A DNA stretch of 64,000 bases from Xanthomonas euvesicatoria pv. euvesicatoria (GTDB lineage: Bacteria; Pseudomonadota; Gammaproteobacteria; Xanthomonadales; Xanthomonadaceae): NCBI RefSeq assembly GCF_020880415.1, contig NZ_JAJIUJ010000037.1, positions 62,001 to 126,000 on the forward strand, given 5' to 3'. The translations under genes and the position numbers were made by a program. Of the stretch, positions 1 to 12,002 are shown one piece after another. The notes under the pieces were generated by a model that saw only the letters and a program-made list of their open reading frames with translations, did no database searches and had not been told where the DNA came from. The first letter of the stretch is position 1; each line of letters begins with the position of its first letter.

Positions 1-1239
<1,239 letters not shown>

Positions 1240-1351
1240 TTACCAGTAAGGGGGGAAGTACACCGGAAACAAGCTGCCGGATTATCGCTGCACACCGGTC
1301 CATTGCCAAATCGCATGTCGCCGCTACACACAGCACGTCGCGGGCGGACCG

Positions 1352-1714
1352 CTACGCCATCAAGCCCAACAGCGACAAACCAGACAGCAGCAGCAAGAGC
1401 AACAGCAGGATCAGCGCGGCGATCGCCGCACCAGGCTGGCGACTCAGCCGTAATGCAGCCGAGCCTGTGGCCAGGCTACTGACAACGGCCATGGTGGCCA
1501 TGATCAGCGTGATGCGCATCGGCAGCCGCGTGGCTTGCATGGCATGGTCGCCATCGCCCGGCATGCCGATGCTGGCGGTAAACAGAACGGCCATGACCGC
1601 CATGCACGCCCACGCCGCGATCGACGCGGCCAGTGCCCACCAGCCCCAGGGCCAGTGGCGCCACCGCCGCTCCCGGCGGTGCGCTGCAGCGGCCGCGCGC
1701 TGATCAGAACTCAC
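1352..1714 (-). CDS. small membrane protein between kdsA and eno
   Basis: A protein of about 120 residues of unknown function. The GTG start overlaps the kdsA stop as GTGA, so it is probably translated by coupling with kdsA. The N-terminus is basic and Trp-rich ([14 protein letters not shown]), followed by three hydrophobic stretches: about 30-50, 75-95, and a Leu-rich C-terminal helix (about 95-120) with eight consecutive leucines. This predicts an inner-membrane protein. A longer reading to an upstream ATG would lie inside kdsA and is unlikely. No enzyme motif is visible. Conservation of the position, not a domain, is the main argument that the gene is real. Confidence 0.7.
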   Translation of the reverse strand: MSSDQRAAAAAHRRERRWRHWPWGWWALAASIAAWACMAVMAVLFTASIGMPGDGDHAMQATRLPMRITLIMATMAVVSSLATGSAALRLSRQPGAAIAALILLLLLLLLSGLSLLGLMA

Positions 1715-2541
1715 GCAAAGCGCGCAAACCCGTGCTTCTTGGTGACGGCGTCCAGCTCCATCAGGGTTTCGAGCAGTTCTTCCATGCGATCCAGCGGCCA
1801 CGCATTGGGACCATCGGACAGCGCCTTGGACGGATCCGGGTGGGTTTCGGCGAACAGGCCGGAAATCCCGACCGCCACCGCCGCGCGCGCCAGCACCGGC
1901 ACGAACTCGCGCTGACCACCGGAGCTGCTGCCCTGCCCGCCCGGCAACTGCACCGAATGGGTAGCGTCGAACACCACCGGGCAGCCGGTGTCGCGCATCA
2001 CGCTCAGCGAGCGCATGTCACTGACCAGGTTGTTGTAGCCGAACGAGGCGCCACGCTCGCAGACCATGATCTGCTCGTTGCCGGTGGATTTGGCCTTGTC
2101 CACCACCGGCTTCATGTCCCATGGCGCGAGGAACTGGCCCTTCTTGATGTTGACCGGCTTGCCGGCGGCGCAGACGTTCTTGATGAAGTCGGTCTGGCGC
2201 ACCAAAAATGCCGGAGTCTGCAGCACGTCGACGACGGCCGCGACCTCGTTCATCGGGGTGTATTCATGCACGTCGGTGAGCACCGGCACGCCGATCTGCT
2301 TCTTCACCGCATCCAGCACCTTCAAACCTTCTTCCAGGCCCGGGCCACGGAAGCTGGTGCCGGAGGTGCGATTGGCCTTGTCGAAACTCGACTTGAAGAT
2401 GAAGTTGACGCCGAGCTTGCCGGTGATCTCCTTGAGCCTGCCGGCCACGTCGAGCTGCAGCTGCATCGATTCGATCACGCAGGGGCCGGCAATCAGGAAC
2501 AGCGGCTGGTCGAGGCCGACTTCGAAGTCACACAGTTTCAT
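1711..2541 (-). CDS. kdsA: 3-deoxy-8-phosphooctulonate synthase
   Basis: KDO-8-phosphate synthase condenses arabinose 5-phosphate with phosphoenolpyruvate, the first committed step to the KDO of lipopolysaccharide; cytoplasmic. It has 276 residues, the usual length. Visible motifs are [11 protein letters not shown] near residue 15, [50 protein letters not shown] and [14 protein letters not shown]. The Cys in AGPCVIES is the residue that marks the metal-dependent class of this family, where the E. coli type has Asn; that assignment is by motif only. It follows pyrG on the same strand after a 220-bp repeat-bearing gap, and the downstream gene overlaps its stop codon. Confidence 0.97.
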   Translation of the reverse strand: MKLCDFEVGLDQPLFLIAGPCVIESMQLQLDVAGRLKEITGKLGVNFIFKSSFDKANRTSGTSFRGPGLEEGLKVLDAVKKQIGVPVLTDVHEYTPMNEVAAVVDVLQTPAFLVRQTDFIKNVCAAGKPVNIKKGQFLAPWDMKPVVDKAKSTGNEQIMVCERGASFGYNNLVSDMRSLSVMRDTGCPVVFDATHSVQLPGGQGSSSGGQREFVPVLARAAVAVGISGLFAETHPDPSKALSDGPNAWPLDRMEELLETLMELDAVTKKHGFARFA

Positions 2542-2554
2542 CAGGTCACCTAAG

Positions 2555-2612
2555 TAATTAAGCCCCTCTCCCGTCGGGAGAGGGGTTGGGGTGAGGGTAC
2601 GGGTTGCAAGCG
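2555..2612. repeat. Xanthomonas-type intergenic palindrome
   Basis: Upstream of kdsA, the arms CCCCTCTCCCG and CGGGAGAGGGG flank a short loop, followed by GGTTGGGGTGAGGGTACGGG. The same core begins the repeat after parE (about 7053). It may act as a transcript-end or stabilising hairpin, but its recurrence suggests a dispersed repeat family. Confidence 0.65.
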
Positions 2613-2691
2613 CTTGTAAGGCCAGATGGTTTGCCCTGGCTGGCGCGTGGCGACGCGTTCATCACAGCTGCCATCTTCCAGTGCGTTGCGG

Positions 2692-2760
2692 TGCCCCTCT
2701 CATCCGCCTACGGGGCACCTTCTCCCATGAAGGGGACCGAGGTCCCGATGGGAGAAGGAA
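2692..2760. repeat. second intergenic repeat copy between pyrG and kdsA
   Basis: Just after the pyrG stop. It contains TGCCCCTCTCATCC, GGGGCACCTTCTCCCAT and the complementary ATGGGAGAAGG, which can fold into a long imperfect hairpin. It shares the CTTCTCCC/GGGAGAAGG elements with the copy at about 7053-7262. Confidence 0.6.
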
Positions 2761-2761
2761 C

Positions 2762-4739
<1,978 letters not shown>

Positions 4740-4982
4740 TCAGCGTGCAGGCTTTTCTTCTTCCTCTTCCTCGCGCGGGGCGCTGTCGGCCTTGGGCTTC
4801 TGCGCAGCGGCGGCAGCGCGGCGTTCGGCTTTGCGTTCGGCTTCGGTCTTGGCCTTCGCGTCATCGGCCTTTTGAGCCGCGGCGCCCTGTCCGGTCTGCT
4901 GCGGAGCGGCCTGGGCCATGGCGGGAAGCGCTGCGACTGCGGCCGCACCGAGGGTGAGCATCAGGATGTGCTTGAACTTCAT
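4740..4982 (-). CDS. small secreted Ala/Lys/Glu-rich protein
   Basis: An 80-residue protein of unknown function. The start MKFKHILMLTLGAAAV opens a clear Sec signal peptide with probable cleavage after AMAQA (about residue 25). The mature part is low complexity: Gln/Ala-rich, then alternating Lys/Ala/Glu (AKTEAERKAERRAAAAA), then six consecutive Glu and a KPAR end. This predicts a disordered or helical, highly charged periplasmic peptide. An upstream in-frame ATG would bury the signal peptide and is rejected. It is divergent from parE and followed by a terminator, so it is its own transcription unit. Confidence 0.75.
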   Translation of the reverse strand: MKFKHILMLTLGAAAVAALPAMAQAAPQQTGQGAAAQKADDAKAKTEAERKAERRAAAAAQKPKADSAPREEEEEEKPAR

Positions 4983-5146
4983 GGCGTCCTCTTTGGCTTC
5001 GGTGACATCCTCAGGTGGGGACGCTTGATTGCGAAACCAACGCCAGGGTAGCCAATGCTGCCCGGCCCCCCACTGAACGCCGGTCGCGTGCAAAAAATCG
5101 GCTCAGCCCCCACACTTGCGCGTCGTTTCACGTGCCAACGAGATGC

Positions 5147-7036
5147 ATGAACACCCGTTATAACGCCGCCGATATTGAAGTGCTGTCGGGCCTGGACCCG
5201 GTCAAACGCCGCCCCGGCATGTATACCGACACCGCGCGCCCGAACCATCTGGCGCAGGAAGTGATCGACAACTCTGTCGACGAGGCGCTGGCCGGCCACG
5301 CCAAGCAGGTCGAAGTCACGCTGTACAAGGACGGTAGCTGCGAAGTGTCCGACGACGGCCGCGGCATGCCGGTGGACATCCATCCGGAAGAGAAGATTCC
5401 GGGCGTGGAGCTGATCCTGACCCGGCTGCATGCCGGCGGCAAGTTCAGCAACCGCAACTACACCTTCTCCGGTGGCTTGCACGGTGTAGGCGTAAGCGTG
5501 GTCAACGCGCTGTCGACCAAGGTCGAACTGTTCATCAAGCGCGAAGGCAGCGAGCACCGCATGGAGTTTCGCGATGGCAACGCCGCGTCCAAGCTGGAAG
5601 TGGTGGGTACCGTCGGCAAGAAAAATACCGGCACGCGGCTGCGTTTCTGGGCCGACCCCAAGTATTTCGATACGCCCAAATTCAATGTGCGTGCGTTGCG
5701 GCACCTGCTGCGCGCCAAGGCGGTGCTGTGCCCCGGCCTGACCGTCAAATTGCACGACGAGGCGACCGGCGAGCAGGACAGCTGGTATTTCGAAAACGGC
5801 CTGCGCGATTACCTGAAGGGTGAGATGGCCGAGCACGAGCTGCTGCCGGCCGACCTGTTCGTCGGTAGCCTGAAAAAAGACACCGAAATCGTCGACTGGG
5901 CCGCGGCCTGGGTGCCGGAAGGCGAGCTGGTGCAGGAAAGCTACGTCAACCTGATCCCCACCGCGCAGCATGGCACCCACGTCAATGGCCTGCGTTCGGG
6001 CCTGACCGATGCGCTGCGCGAGTTCTGCGATTTCCGCAATCTGCTGCCGCGCGGCGTCAAGCTGGCACCGGAAGATGTCTGGGACCGGGTGACCTTCGTG
6101 CTCAGCCTGAAGATGACCGATCCACAGTTTTCCGGTCAGACCAAGGAACGCCTGTCCTCGCGCCAGGCTGCCGGCTTCATCGAAGGTGCCGCGCACGATG
6201 CCTTCAGCCTGTATCTCAACCAGAACGTGGAGATCGGCGAGAAGATCGCGCAGATCGCCATCGATCGCGCCAGCGCACGGTTGAAGACCGAAAAGCAGAT
6301 CGTCCGCAAGAAGGTCACCCAGGGCCCTGCCCTGCCCGGCAAGCTGGCCGATTGCATCAGCCAGGATCTGTCGCGTACCGAACTGTTCCTGGTCGAAGGC
6401 GATTCGGCCGGCGGCTCGGCCAAGCAGGCGCGCGACAAGGATTTCCAGGCCATCCTGCCGTTGCGCGGCAAGATCCTCAACACCTGGGAAGTGGCTTCCG
6501 GCAGCGTATTGGCCTCCGAGGAAGTGCATAACCTGGCGATCGCGATCGGTTGCGACCCGGGCAAGGACGACATCACCGGGCTGCGCTACGGCAAGGTGGT
6601 GATCCTGGCCGACGCCGACTCCGATGGCCTGCATATCGCCACGCTGCTGACGGCGCTGTTCCTGCAGCATTTCCCCGCGCTGGTGGCCGCCGGCCACGTG
6701 TTCGTGGCGATGCCGCCCTTGTTCCGTGTCGATGTGGGCAAGCAGGTGTTCTATGCGCTGGACGAAGAAGAAAAGACCACGCTGCTGGACAAGATCGCGC
6801 GCGAAAAGATGAAGGGCCAGATCAGCGTCACCCGCTTCAAGGGCCTAGGCGAAATGAATCCGCAGCAGCTGCGCGAATCCACCATCCACCCGGACACGCG
6901 TCGACTGGTGCAGCTGACCATCGACGACGGCGAGCAGACGCGTTCGTTGATGGACATGCTGCTGGCCAAAAAACGCGCAAGCGACCGCAAGCAGTGGCTG
7001 GAGACCAAGGGCGATCTGGCCTCGCTTGAAGTCTGA
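5147..7036 (+). CDS. parE: DNA topoisomerase IV subunit B
   Basis: ParE is the ATPase subunit of topoisomerase IV, which decatenates daughter chromosomes together with ParC (not in this window). It is 629 residues from MNTRYNAADIEVL; the longer upstream reading (from 5015) lacks family similarity. The GHKL ATPase shows EVIDNSVDEALAGHA, DDGRGMPVDIHPE and GGLHGVGVSVVNALS. The TOPRIM domain shows LFLVEGDSAGGSAKQARD and VILADADSDGLHI, with acidic metal-binding residues. The C-terminus has the conserved RFKGLGEMNPQQLRES. ParE rather than GyrB is supported by length (about 630, not about 800). It stands alone, divergent from the small secreted-protein gene. Confidence 0.96.
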   Translation: MNTRYNAADIEVLSGLDPVKRRPGMYTDTARPNHLAQEVIDNSVDEALAGHAKQVEVTLYKDGSCEVSDDGRGMPVDIHPEEKIPGVELILTRLHAGGKFSNRNYTFSGGLHGVGVSVVNALSTKVELFIKREGSEHRMEFRDGNAASKLEVVGTVGKKNTGTRLRFWADPKYFDTPKFNVRALRHLLRAKAVLCPGLTVKLHDEATGEQDSWYFENGLRDYLKGEMAEHELLPADLFVGSLKKDTEIVDWAAAWVPEGELVQESYVNLIPTAQHGTHVNGLRSGLTDALREFCDFRNLLPRGVKLAPEDVWDRVTFVLSLKMTDPQFSGQTKERLSSRQAAGFIEGAAHDAFSLYLNQNVEIGEKIAQIAIDRASARLKTEKQIVRKKVTQGPALPGKLADCISQDLSRTELFLVEGDSAGGSAKQARDKDFQAILPLRGKILNTWEVASGSVLASEEVHNLAIAIGCDPGKDDITGLRYGKVVILADADSDGLHIATLLTALFLQHFPALVAAGHVFVAMPPLFRVDVGKQVFYALDEEEKTTLLDKIAREKMKGQISVTRFKGLGEMNPQQLRESTIHPDTRRLVQLTIDDGEQTRSLMDMLLAKKRASDRKQWLETKGDLASLEV

Positions 7037-7399
7037 GTGCTGGAAACCGATAGCCCCTCTCCCACCCAGGCGAGAAGGCACGGCCTGCGCGCGCCTTCGA
7101 GCGCCCGCGCCGCAAGCGCGGGCGGGGCGCAGAGCGGCGTTTGGGTGCGGGCGTATGCACTTGCGAAGTGAGTAGCACGAGGCTTCGCCCGCACCCTCAT
7201 TCCCCTTCGGAGCACCGTCCGCATCAGGCGGGACAATGTCTCGACGGGAGAAGGAAGCGCCTTGCATGGGCGCTCATTTCGGCGGGCCGCACACACCTGC
7301 CTTTGCGTACCACCTCGGTCCGCGCGACATCCATGCCTTCCTGCACATCCACCGGGCTCTGCAGCGGCCTAGCATCGGCGCTTCCCTGCAATCACGTCG
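7037..7399. other. gene-free stretch after parE
   Basis: About 360 bp. Most of it is the dispersed repeat at 7053-7262; the remainder should contain the promoter of the carboxypeptidase gene. No gene recognised. Confidence 0.6.
7053..7262. repeat. long intergenic repeat with internal inverted repeats
   Basis: It begins TAGCCCCTCTCCCACCC and ends GACGGGAGAAGGAAGCGCC, the same terminal motifs as the repeats near kdsA. Inside are the complementary GGTGCGGGCG and CGCCCGCACC (about 7144 and 7188), and CGCCCGCGC next to GCGCGGGCG. It looks like a mosaic, partly palindromic dispersed repeat of about 200 bp. Confidence 0.6.
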
Positions 7400-8905
7400 A
7401 TGCCCATGCCCTTCTTTCTCCGTGCCGGCCTGCTGGTCTGCGTGCTGTTCAGCGGGACAGCGCTGGCCGAAGCGCCAGACAAAACCGATAAAAGCGATGC
7501 CAAACCCGATGCCGCTGCCGCCAAACAGGCGCCATTGCCGGCCGACGCCAGCGTGCGCCAGAGCACACGCGTGGCTGGCCGCAACCTGAGCTATACCGCC
7601 ACGGTCGGCACGTTGCCGGTGCGCGATGCGCAGGGCAAGACCACGGGGGAAGTGGTATTCACCGCCTATACCGTCGATGGCAAGGACCGCCCGGTGACCT
7701 TCGCCTTGAACGGTGGGCCGGGCGCCGCATCGGTGTATCTCAACATGGGCGCGATCGGGCCGAAGATCGTCGGTTTCGGCGCCGAGGGCGACAGTGCGTC
7801 GGCACCTGCCACACTGCGCGACAACCCGGGCACGTGGCTGGACTTCACCGACCTGGTCTTCATCGACCCGGTGGGCACCGGCTTCAGCCGCGCCCTGATC
7901 GGCGACGACGATGCCAAGAAGCAGTTCTACAACCCGCAGGCGGATGTGGAATATCTCTCGCGGGTGATCTACGACTGGCTGCTCAAGAACCGCCGCCTGC
8001 AGGCGCGCAAATATCTGGTCGGCGAAAGCTATGGCGGCTTCCGCGGCCCGCGCATTACCCATTACCTGCAGACGCAGCTGGGCGTGGCGATGAACGGCGT
8101 GGTGCTGGTGTCGCCGTATCTCAACCCGACCCTGGACGACAACGGCGATGTGTCGCCCCTGGCATGGATGCTGACGCTTCCCTCGATCGCTGCTGCGCAC
8201 CTGGAGCGCCAGGGCCAGCTCAGCGACAGCGCGATGCGCCAGGTGATCGACTACACCCGCGGCGATTACGCGGTGGCGCTGATGAAAGGACGCACCGACC
8301 CGCAGGCGCATGAGGCGATGCTGCAGCAGGTCACCCGCATGACCGGGCTGGACCCGGCATATGTGCGGCGCTCCGGCGGACGCCTGGAAACCCAGGCCTA
8401 TCTGCGCGAAGTGTTTCGTGACAAGGGCGAACTGGGCAGCCGTTACGATTCCAACGTGACCGCCTTCGACCCGTTTCCCAACGATGCCGAACAACGCGCC
8501 AACGACCCGCTGCTGGACAGCATCATTGCGCCCACCACCACCGCAATGGTGGACTTCGTCACCCGCGTGGTCGGCTGGAAGATCGATGCGCAATATCGCG
8601 CGCTCAACTACGACGTGAACAAGCTCTGGGACTGGAACGACGAGCTTCGCAAGGGCGCAGTGACCCAGCTGCGTCAGTCGGTGGCGATCGATCCGAAGCT
8701 GCGCGTGTTGATCGCGCACGGCTGGAACGACCTCTCCTGCCCGTTCATGGGTTCGGTCCTGACGGTGGACCAGATGCCGGCCATGGGCAGCGACAGCAAA
8801 CGCGTGCAGGTACGCGAATATCCCGGCGGCCACATGTTCTACAACCGCGCCGACAGCCAGGCCGCGTTCCGTGACGACGTCAAGGCGATGTACCAAACGC
8901 GCTGA
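7400..8905 (+). CDS. secreted S10-family serine carboxypeptidase
   Basis: A predicted exported serine carboxypeptidase that would remove C-terminal residues from peptides in the periplasm or outside the cell. It is 501 residues. A signal peptide (about 1-24, ending SGTALA) is followed by an Asp/Lys/Ala-rich linker. The oxyanion motif NGGPGAASVY, the nucleophile Ser210 in VGESYGG, Asp444 in AHGWNDLSCPF and His478 in YPGGHMFYN give the S10 triad in the right order. The motifs are standard, but the substrate cannot be read from sequence. It is a single gene followed by a hairpin. Confidence 0.92.
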   Translation: MPMPFFLRAGLLVCVLFSGTALAEAPDKTDKSDAKPDAAAAKQAPLPADASVRQSTRVAGRNLSYTATVGTLPVRDAQGKTTGEVVFTAYTVDGKDRPVTFALNGGPGAASVYLNMGAIGPKIVGFGAEGDSASAPATLRDNPGTWLDFTDLVFIDPVGTGFSRALIGDDDAKKQFYNPQADVEYLSRVIYDWLLKNRRLQARKYLVGESYGGFRGPRITHYLQTQLGVAMNGVVLVSPYLNPTLDDNGDVSPLAWMLTLPSIAAAHLERQGQLSDSAMRQVIDYTRGDYAVALMKGRTDPQAHEAMLQQVTRMTGLDPAYVRRSGGRLETQAYLREVFRDKGELGSRYDSNVTAFDPFPNDAEQRANDPLLDSIIAPTTTAMVDFVTRVVGWKIDAQYRALNYDVNKLWDWNDELRKGAVTQLRQSVAIDPKLRVLIAHGWNDLSCPFMGSVLTVDQMPAMGSDSKRVQVREYPGGHMFYNRADSQAAFRDDVKAMYQTR

Positions 8906-8916
8906 GTGCAGGCAGA

Positions 8917-8938
8917 GCCGGCCGCACACGCGGCCGGC
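8917..8938 (+). terminator. possible terminator hairpin after the carboxypeptidase
   Basis: Perfect 9-bp arms GCCGGCCGC and GCGGCCGGC flank the loop ACAC, 12 bp after the stop codon. There is no T-tract, so an intrinsic terminator is only possible, not certain. Confidence 0.45.
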
Positions 8939-9058
8939 GACCAAGCCGTCGGGCAGCACCATCAGTTCCGAGTGCCGCGCATCTGCGTTGCCATCGTCAA
9001 TCTGGAACTGGCAAGCACCGTCGCAAGGACATCAGCCAAGCAGATCTAGCAGCGCACC

Positions 9059-9108
9059 AGCTGTTACCAATCCCCAATCCCAAATCCCGGCTCCCCAATC
9101 ACAACGCA
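9059..9108. repeat. short AATCCC-type tandem motif
   Basis: ACCAATCCCCAATCCCAAATCCC followed by GGCTCCCCAATC is an irregular tandem of the AATCCC unit next to the end of the DUF218 gene. It is a simple intergenic repeat; function unknown. Confidence 0.5.
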
Positions 9109-9860
9109 CCAGGCTCGCTAGCCTTCACGTTCCACCCCAACCACTGGTAGACCTGATAGCGCGCAATGCCCAGGTATTCGTGCAGGGCCACATCGGCCAG
9201 CGTGAAGTTGTAGCTCTGCGGCAGGATCGACCAGGTGGCGGTCAGCCAATCGGCGCGCACCGGTGTGGCATCGATGCCGAAATGGCGGAAATACAATTCG
9301 GCGCGACGCAGATGCGTGGCCGAGGACACCAGCGCAATGCGATCGGGCCGGTAGGCGCGCAGCAAAGGCTGGCTGAACTGCGCGTTCTGCCAGGTGTTCA
9401 TGCTCGACGGCTCCATGATCAGATCTGCCCGCGGAATGCCCAGGCCCAGCAAGACACGCTGGTAGACCACCGCTTCGGACAGGCCCAGGCCGCGTGCATC
9501 GCCGCCGCTGATCTCGATCTTGCAATCGCCCCCGCTGTGCCGGCATTGCCAGTACAGCCGTGCCGATTCGACGATGCGGCCGTAGGCGAACAGATTGGCT
9601 TCGGCCACCGCATCGCGGCCTTCCGGGCGCACGGTGCCGGCACCCAGCAGCACGATGACGTTGCGCGCGCCCCACGCGTTGAAATCGTTGACCCCGGTGC
9701 GTTGCAGGTGTTGCAGCATCCAGGAGGGCAACGGACCGCAGCCCACCGCGAACACCAGCAGCAAGCTGGCCAGGCCCAGCACGCGGGAGAACCGCCGCAA
9801 TCCGCGGCGGTCGATCAACCAGGCAAACCCGAACAACACGCACACCAGGGCAAGCATCAT
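9099..9860 (-). CDS. DUF218 (YdcF/SanA/ElyC-like) membrane-anchored protein
   Basis: A 253-residue protein of the DUF218 family, whose members are linked to envelope maintenance; exact activity unknown. Two hydrophobic N-terminal segments (about 1-16 and 27-44) anchor it in the inner membrane. The soluble domain starts NVIVLLGAGTVRP, then has ISGGDARGLGLSEA, IMEPSSMNTWQNAQ and VSSATHLRRAELYF, the usual DUF218 motif order. It starts with two adjacent ATG codons. Transcribed alone, convergent with the carboxypeptidase and downstream of pit, whose stop lies about 106 bp before its start. Confidence 0.85.
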   Translation of the reverse strand: MMLALVCVLFGFAWLIDRRGLRRFSRVLGLASLLLVFAVGCGPLPSWMLQHLQRTGVNDFNAWGARNVIVLLGAGTVRPEGRDAVAEANLFAYGRIVESARLYWQCRHSGGDCKIEISGGDARGLGLSEAVVYQRVLLGLGIPRADLIMEPSSMNTWQNAQFSQPLLRAYRPDRIALVSSATHLRRAELYFRHFGIDATPVRADWLTATWSILPQSYNFTLADVALHEYLGIARYQVYQWLGWNVKASEPGAL

Positions 9861-9966
9861 CGGGAAAGGGTCTCACTCATGGCATGCGGGCAACTTGCCG
9901 CAAACAGGTCGATACGGCAACGGCGGCGCAGTCTGCCGACGGTGCGTGAGCGCACCGCGGCATCGC

Positions 9967-11094
9967 TCAGGTCCAGCCGAACAGCTCGAACAGCGTCAGG
10001 ATCAGATACGCCACGCCGCCAGCGGCCGGGATGGTGAGAATCCAGGCCCAGACGATGCGCTCGATCACCCCCAGCCGCAGCGAACGCGGGTTCTTGGCAA
10101 AACCCACCCCCATGATGGCGGTGGAAATGCTGTGCGTGGTGGATACCGGCATGCCGAAATGCGCCGCCACGGTGAGCACCGTCGCCGAGCTGGTTTCTGC
10201 GGCAAAGCCGTGGATGGGATGCAGCTTGACCATCTTGTGGCCGAGCGTCTTGATGATCTTCCAGCCGCCCGACGCCGTCCCTGCGGCCATCACCACCGCG
10301 CAGGTCAGCACGATCCACATCGGGATACCGGCGCCGGCGGCAAGGCCGGTGCCCGGATGCAGGAACGACAACCAGCTCGGCAAATCGTCCAGCGCACCGG
10401 CCGACTGCGCGCCGATCAGGGTCATGGCGATGATGCCCATGGTCTTCTGCGCGTCGTTGTGGCCGTGCGCGTAGCCCATGTACGCGGCCGAGGCGATCTG
10501 CGCCTTGCCGAAGAACGCATTGACCCAGCGCGGGCGCGCCAGCCGCCCGATCGGGCCGCCGAGTTTGGACATGCCGGCGATGATCGCCCACAGCAGCACC
10601 ATCACCAAGATGCCGAGCACGAAACCGGCGATCGGCGAGGTGATCATCGGGACGAACACCTTCCACAACAGGCCCTTGTTCTTGGCCCAGTTGCCGATGT
10701 TTTCCGACCAGATCAGCGCGTCCCAGTTGTTGTGCGCCGCGGCCAGGCCGGCGCCGCACAAGCCACCGATCAAGGCATGCGAGGACGACGACGGCAGGCC
10801 CTTCCACCAGGTGATCAGGTTCCAGATGATGCCGCCCAGCAGGGCGCACAGGATCACCTGCGGAGTGACGTCGACCACGTTGGTGTTGAGCAGGCCGGAA
10901 GCAATCGTCAGCGCCACGGCGGTGCCGGTCAGCGCGCCGATCAGGTTCATGCCGGCGGCCAGCATCACCGCCCAACCGGGCGAGAGCACCTTGGTGGCGA
11001 CCACGGTGGCGATGGAGTTGGCGGTGTCGTGGAAGCCGTTGATGAACTCGAACACCAACGCGGCCAGGATCACCACCAGAACTAAGGTAAGCAC
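9967..11094 (-). CDS. pit: low-affinity inorganic phosphate transporter, PiT family
   Basis: A multi-pass inner-membrane permease that imports phosphate as a metal-phosphate complex. It is 375 residues with about ten hydrophobic segments and the duplicated PiT signatures: FINGFHDTANSIATVVATK near the N-terminus and YAHGHNDAQKTMGIIAM in the middle. It lies 9 bp downstream of a DUF47 gene, the standard partner arrangement, so the two are almost certainly one operon. The C-terminus ends in a hydrophobic helix (LILTLFELFGWT). Confidence 0.94.
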   Translation of the reverse strand: MLTLVLVVILAALVFEFINGFHDTANSIATVVATKVLSPGWAVMLAAGMNLIGALTGTAVALTIASGLLNTNVVDVTPQVILCALLGGIIWNLITWWKGLPSSSSHALIGGLCGAGLAAAHNNWDALIWSENIGNWAKNKGLLWKVFVPMITSPIAGFVLGILVMVLLWAIIAGMSKLGGPIGRLARPRWVNAFFGKAQIASAAYMGYAHGHNDAQKTMGIIAMTLIGAQSAGALDDLPSWLSFLHPGTGLAAGAGIPMWIVLTCAVVMAAGTASGGWKIIKTLGHKMVKLHPIHGFAAETSSATVLTVAAHFGMPVSTTHSISTAIMGVGFAKNPRSLRLGVIERIVWAWILTIPAAGGVAYLILTLFELFGWT

Positions 11095-11103
11095 GCGGCG
11101 ACC

Positions 11104-11730
11104 TCAGCTGTTCTTCAGCACGATCTGGTAGACCACCACACCGGCCTCGCGGCAGCGGTCGATGGCCTTTTCCAGAATCTCGAAGAACTCCTTGAGCAGG
11201 AACATCTGCAACGTGTCCAGCCGGCCGGAATAGATGTCGCGATACAGCTCCAGCATCAGCCGGTCGGCTTCGTTTTCGAGCATGCGCAGCTTGTCGTTGA
11301 GCGCGGTCATGCGGTCGATGTTCATGTGCGGCAGGTCGGCCACCATCTCCACCACCACCGCGGCGGCCTGCTCCAGCATCGCGGCGCGCGGAGCGAAGTC
11401 GATGTGTTCCAGGTGCTTGGTCGCCAGCGAGTAGCGGTCGGCGAATTTCTCGACCTGCTTGGGAATCTTGTACAACGCCGAGCCCAACGCCTCGATGTCT
11501 TCGCGTTCGATCGGGGTCATGAAGCTATCCACCAGCGCCTGGCCGATCTTGTCGGAGGCGGCGCGTTCGCGCAGGCGGGCCAGCTTGAAGGCGTCCAGCG
11601 CCGGTTGGCGGTCGGACTCGCGCATCATGGCGTGCAACGCCCTGGTGCTGTCGTAGGCGGCCTGCGCCGCTTCGTTCAGAAGCGCATAGAACTGCTTGCC
11701 GGAACCGAAGATGGTCTGCAACGAGAACAT
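11104..11730 (-). CDS. DUF47 (PhoU-like) Pit accessory protein
   Basis: A 208-residue, all-helical PhoU-like protein (MFSLQTIFGSGKQFYALLNEA start) of the DUF47 family. Such proteins are normally encoded directly before pit and are thought to modulate phosphate uptake. Helical segments such as DSFMTPIEREDIEALGSALY and DKLRMLENEADRLMLELYRD carry the conserved acidic E/D patches. It is upstream of and co-oriented with pit. The 272-bp divergent gap to the next gene is the likely promoter region. Confidence 0.9.
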   Translation of the reverse strand: MFSLQTIFGSGKQFYALLNEAAQAAYDSTRALHAMMRESDRQPALDAFKLARLRERAASDKIGQALVDSFMTPIEREDIEALGSALYKIPKQVEKFADRYSLATKHLEHIDFAPRAAMLEQAAAVVVEMVADLPHMNIDRMTALNDKLRMLENEADRLMLELYRDIYSGRLDTLQMFLLKEFFEILEKAIDRCREAGVVVYQIVLKNS

Positions 11731-12002
11731 GGGTGGACAACTTCCTGCCGTCGAGGGAGAGACGGCGCCAGACGCGAATTATGACCGTTCCATGACCTCT
11801 CTGGGTATCTCGCGCCGGGAGCGGCCTTCACATCGACATTTCCCGGCTCGAACCACCCTGTGGTTTGCTACCATGCCCCCGCGCCTTCGGGCGCACCCTA
11901 TGGAAGACGACCCTATCCCCCCGTGTTGCCGCCCGGCCTGTGCGCCCGCCGGTAGCCCCAGTGCTCCCCCGCCCTCCCCTTCACTAACCGGGGAAGACGC
12001 CC

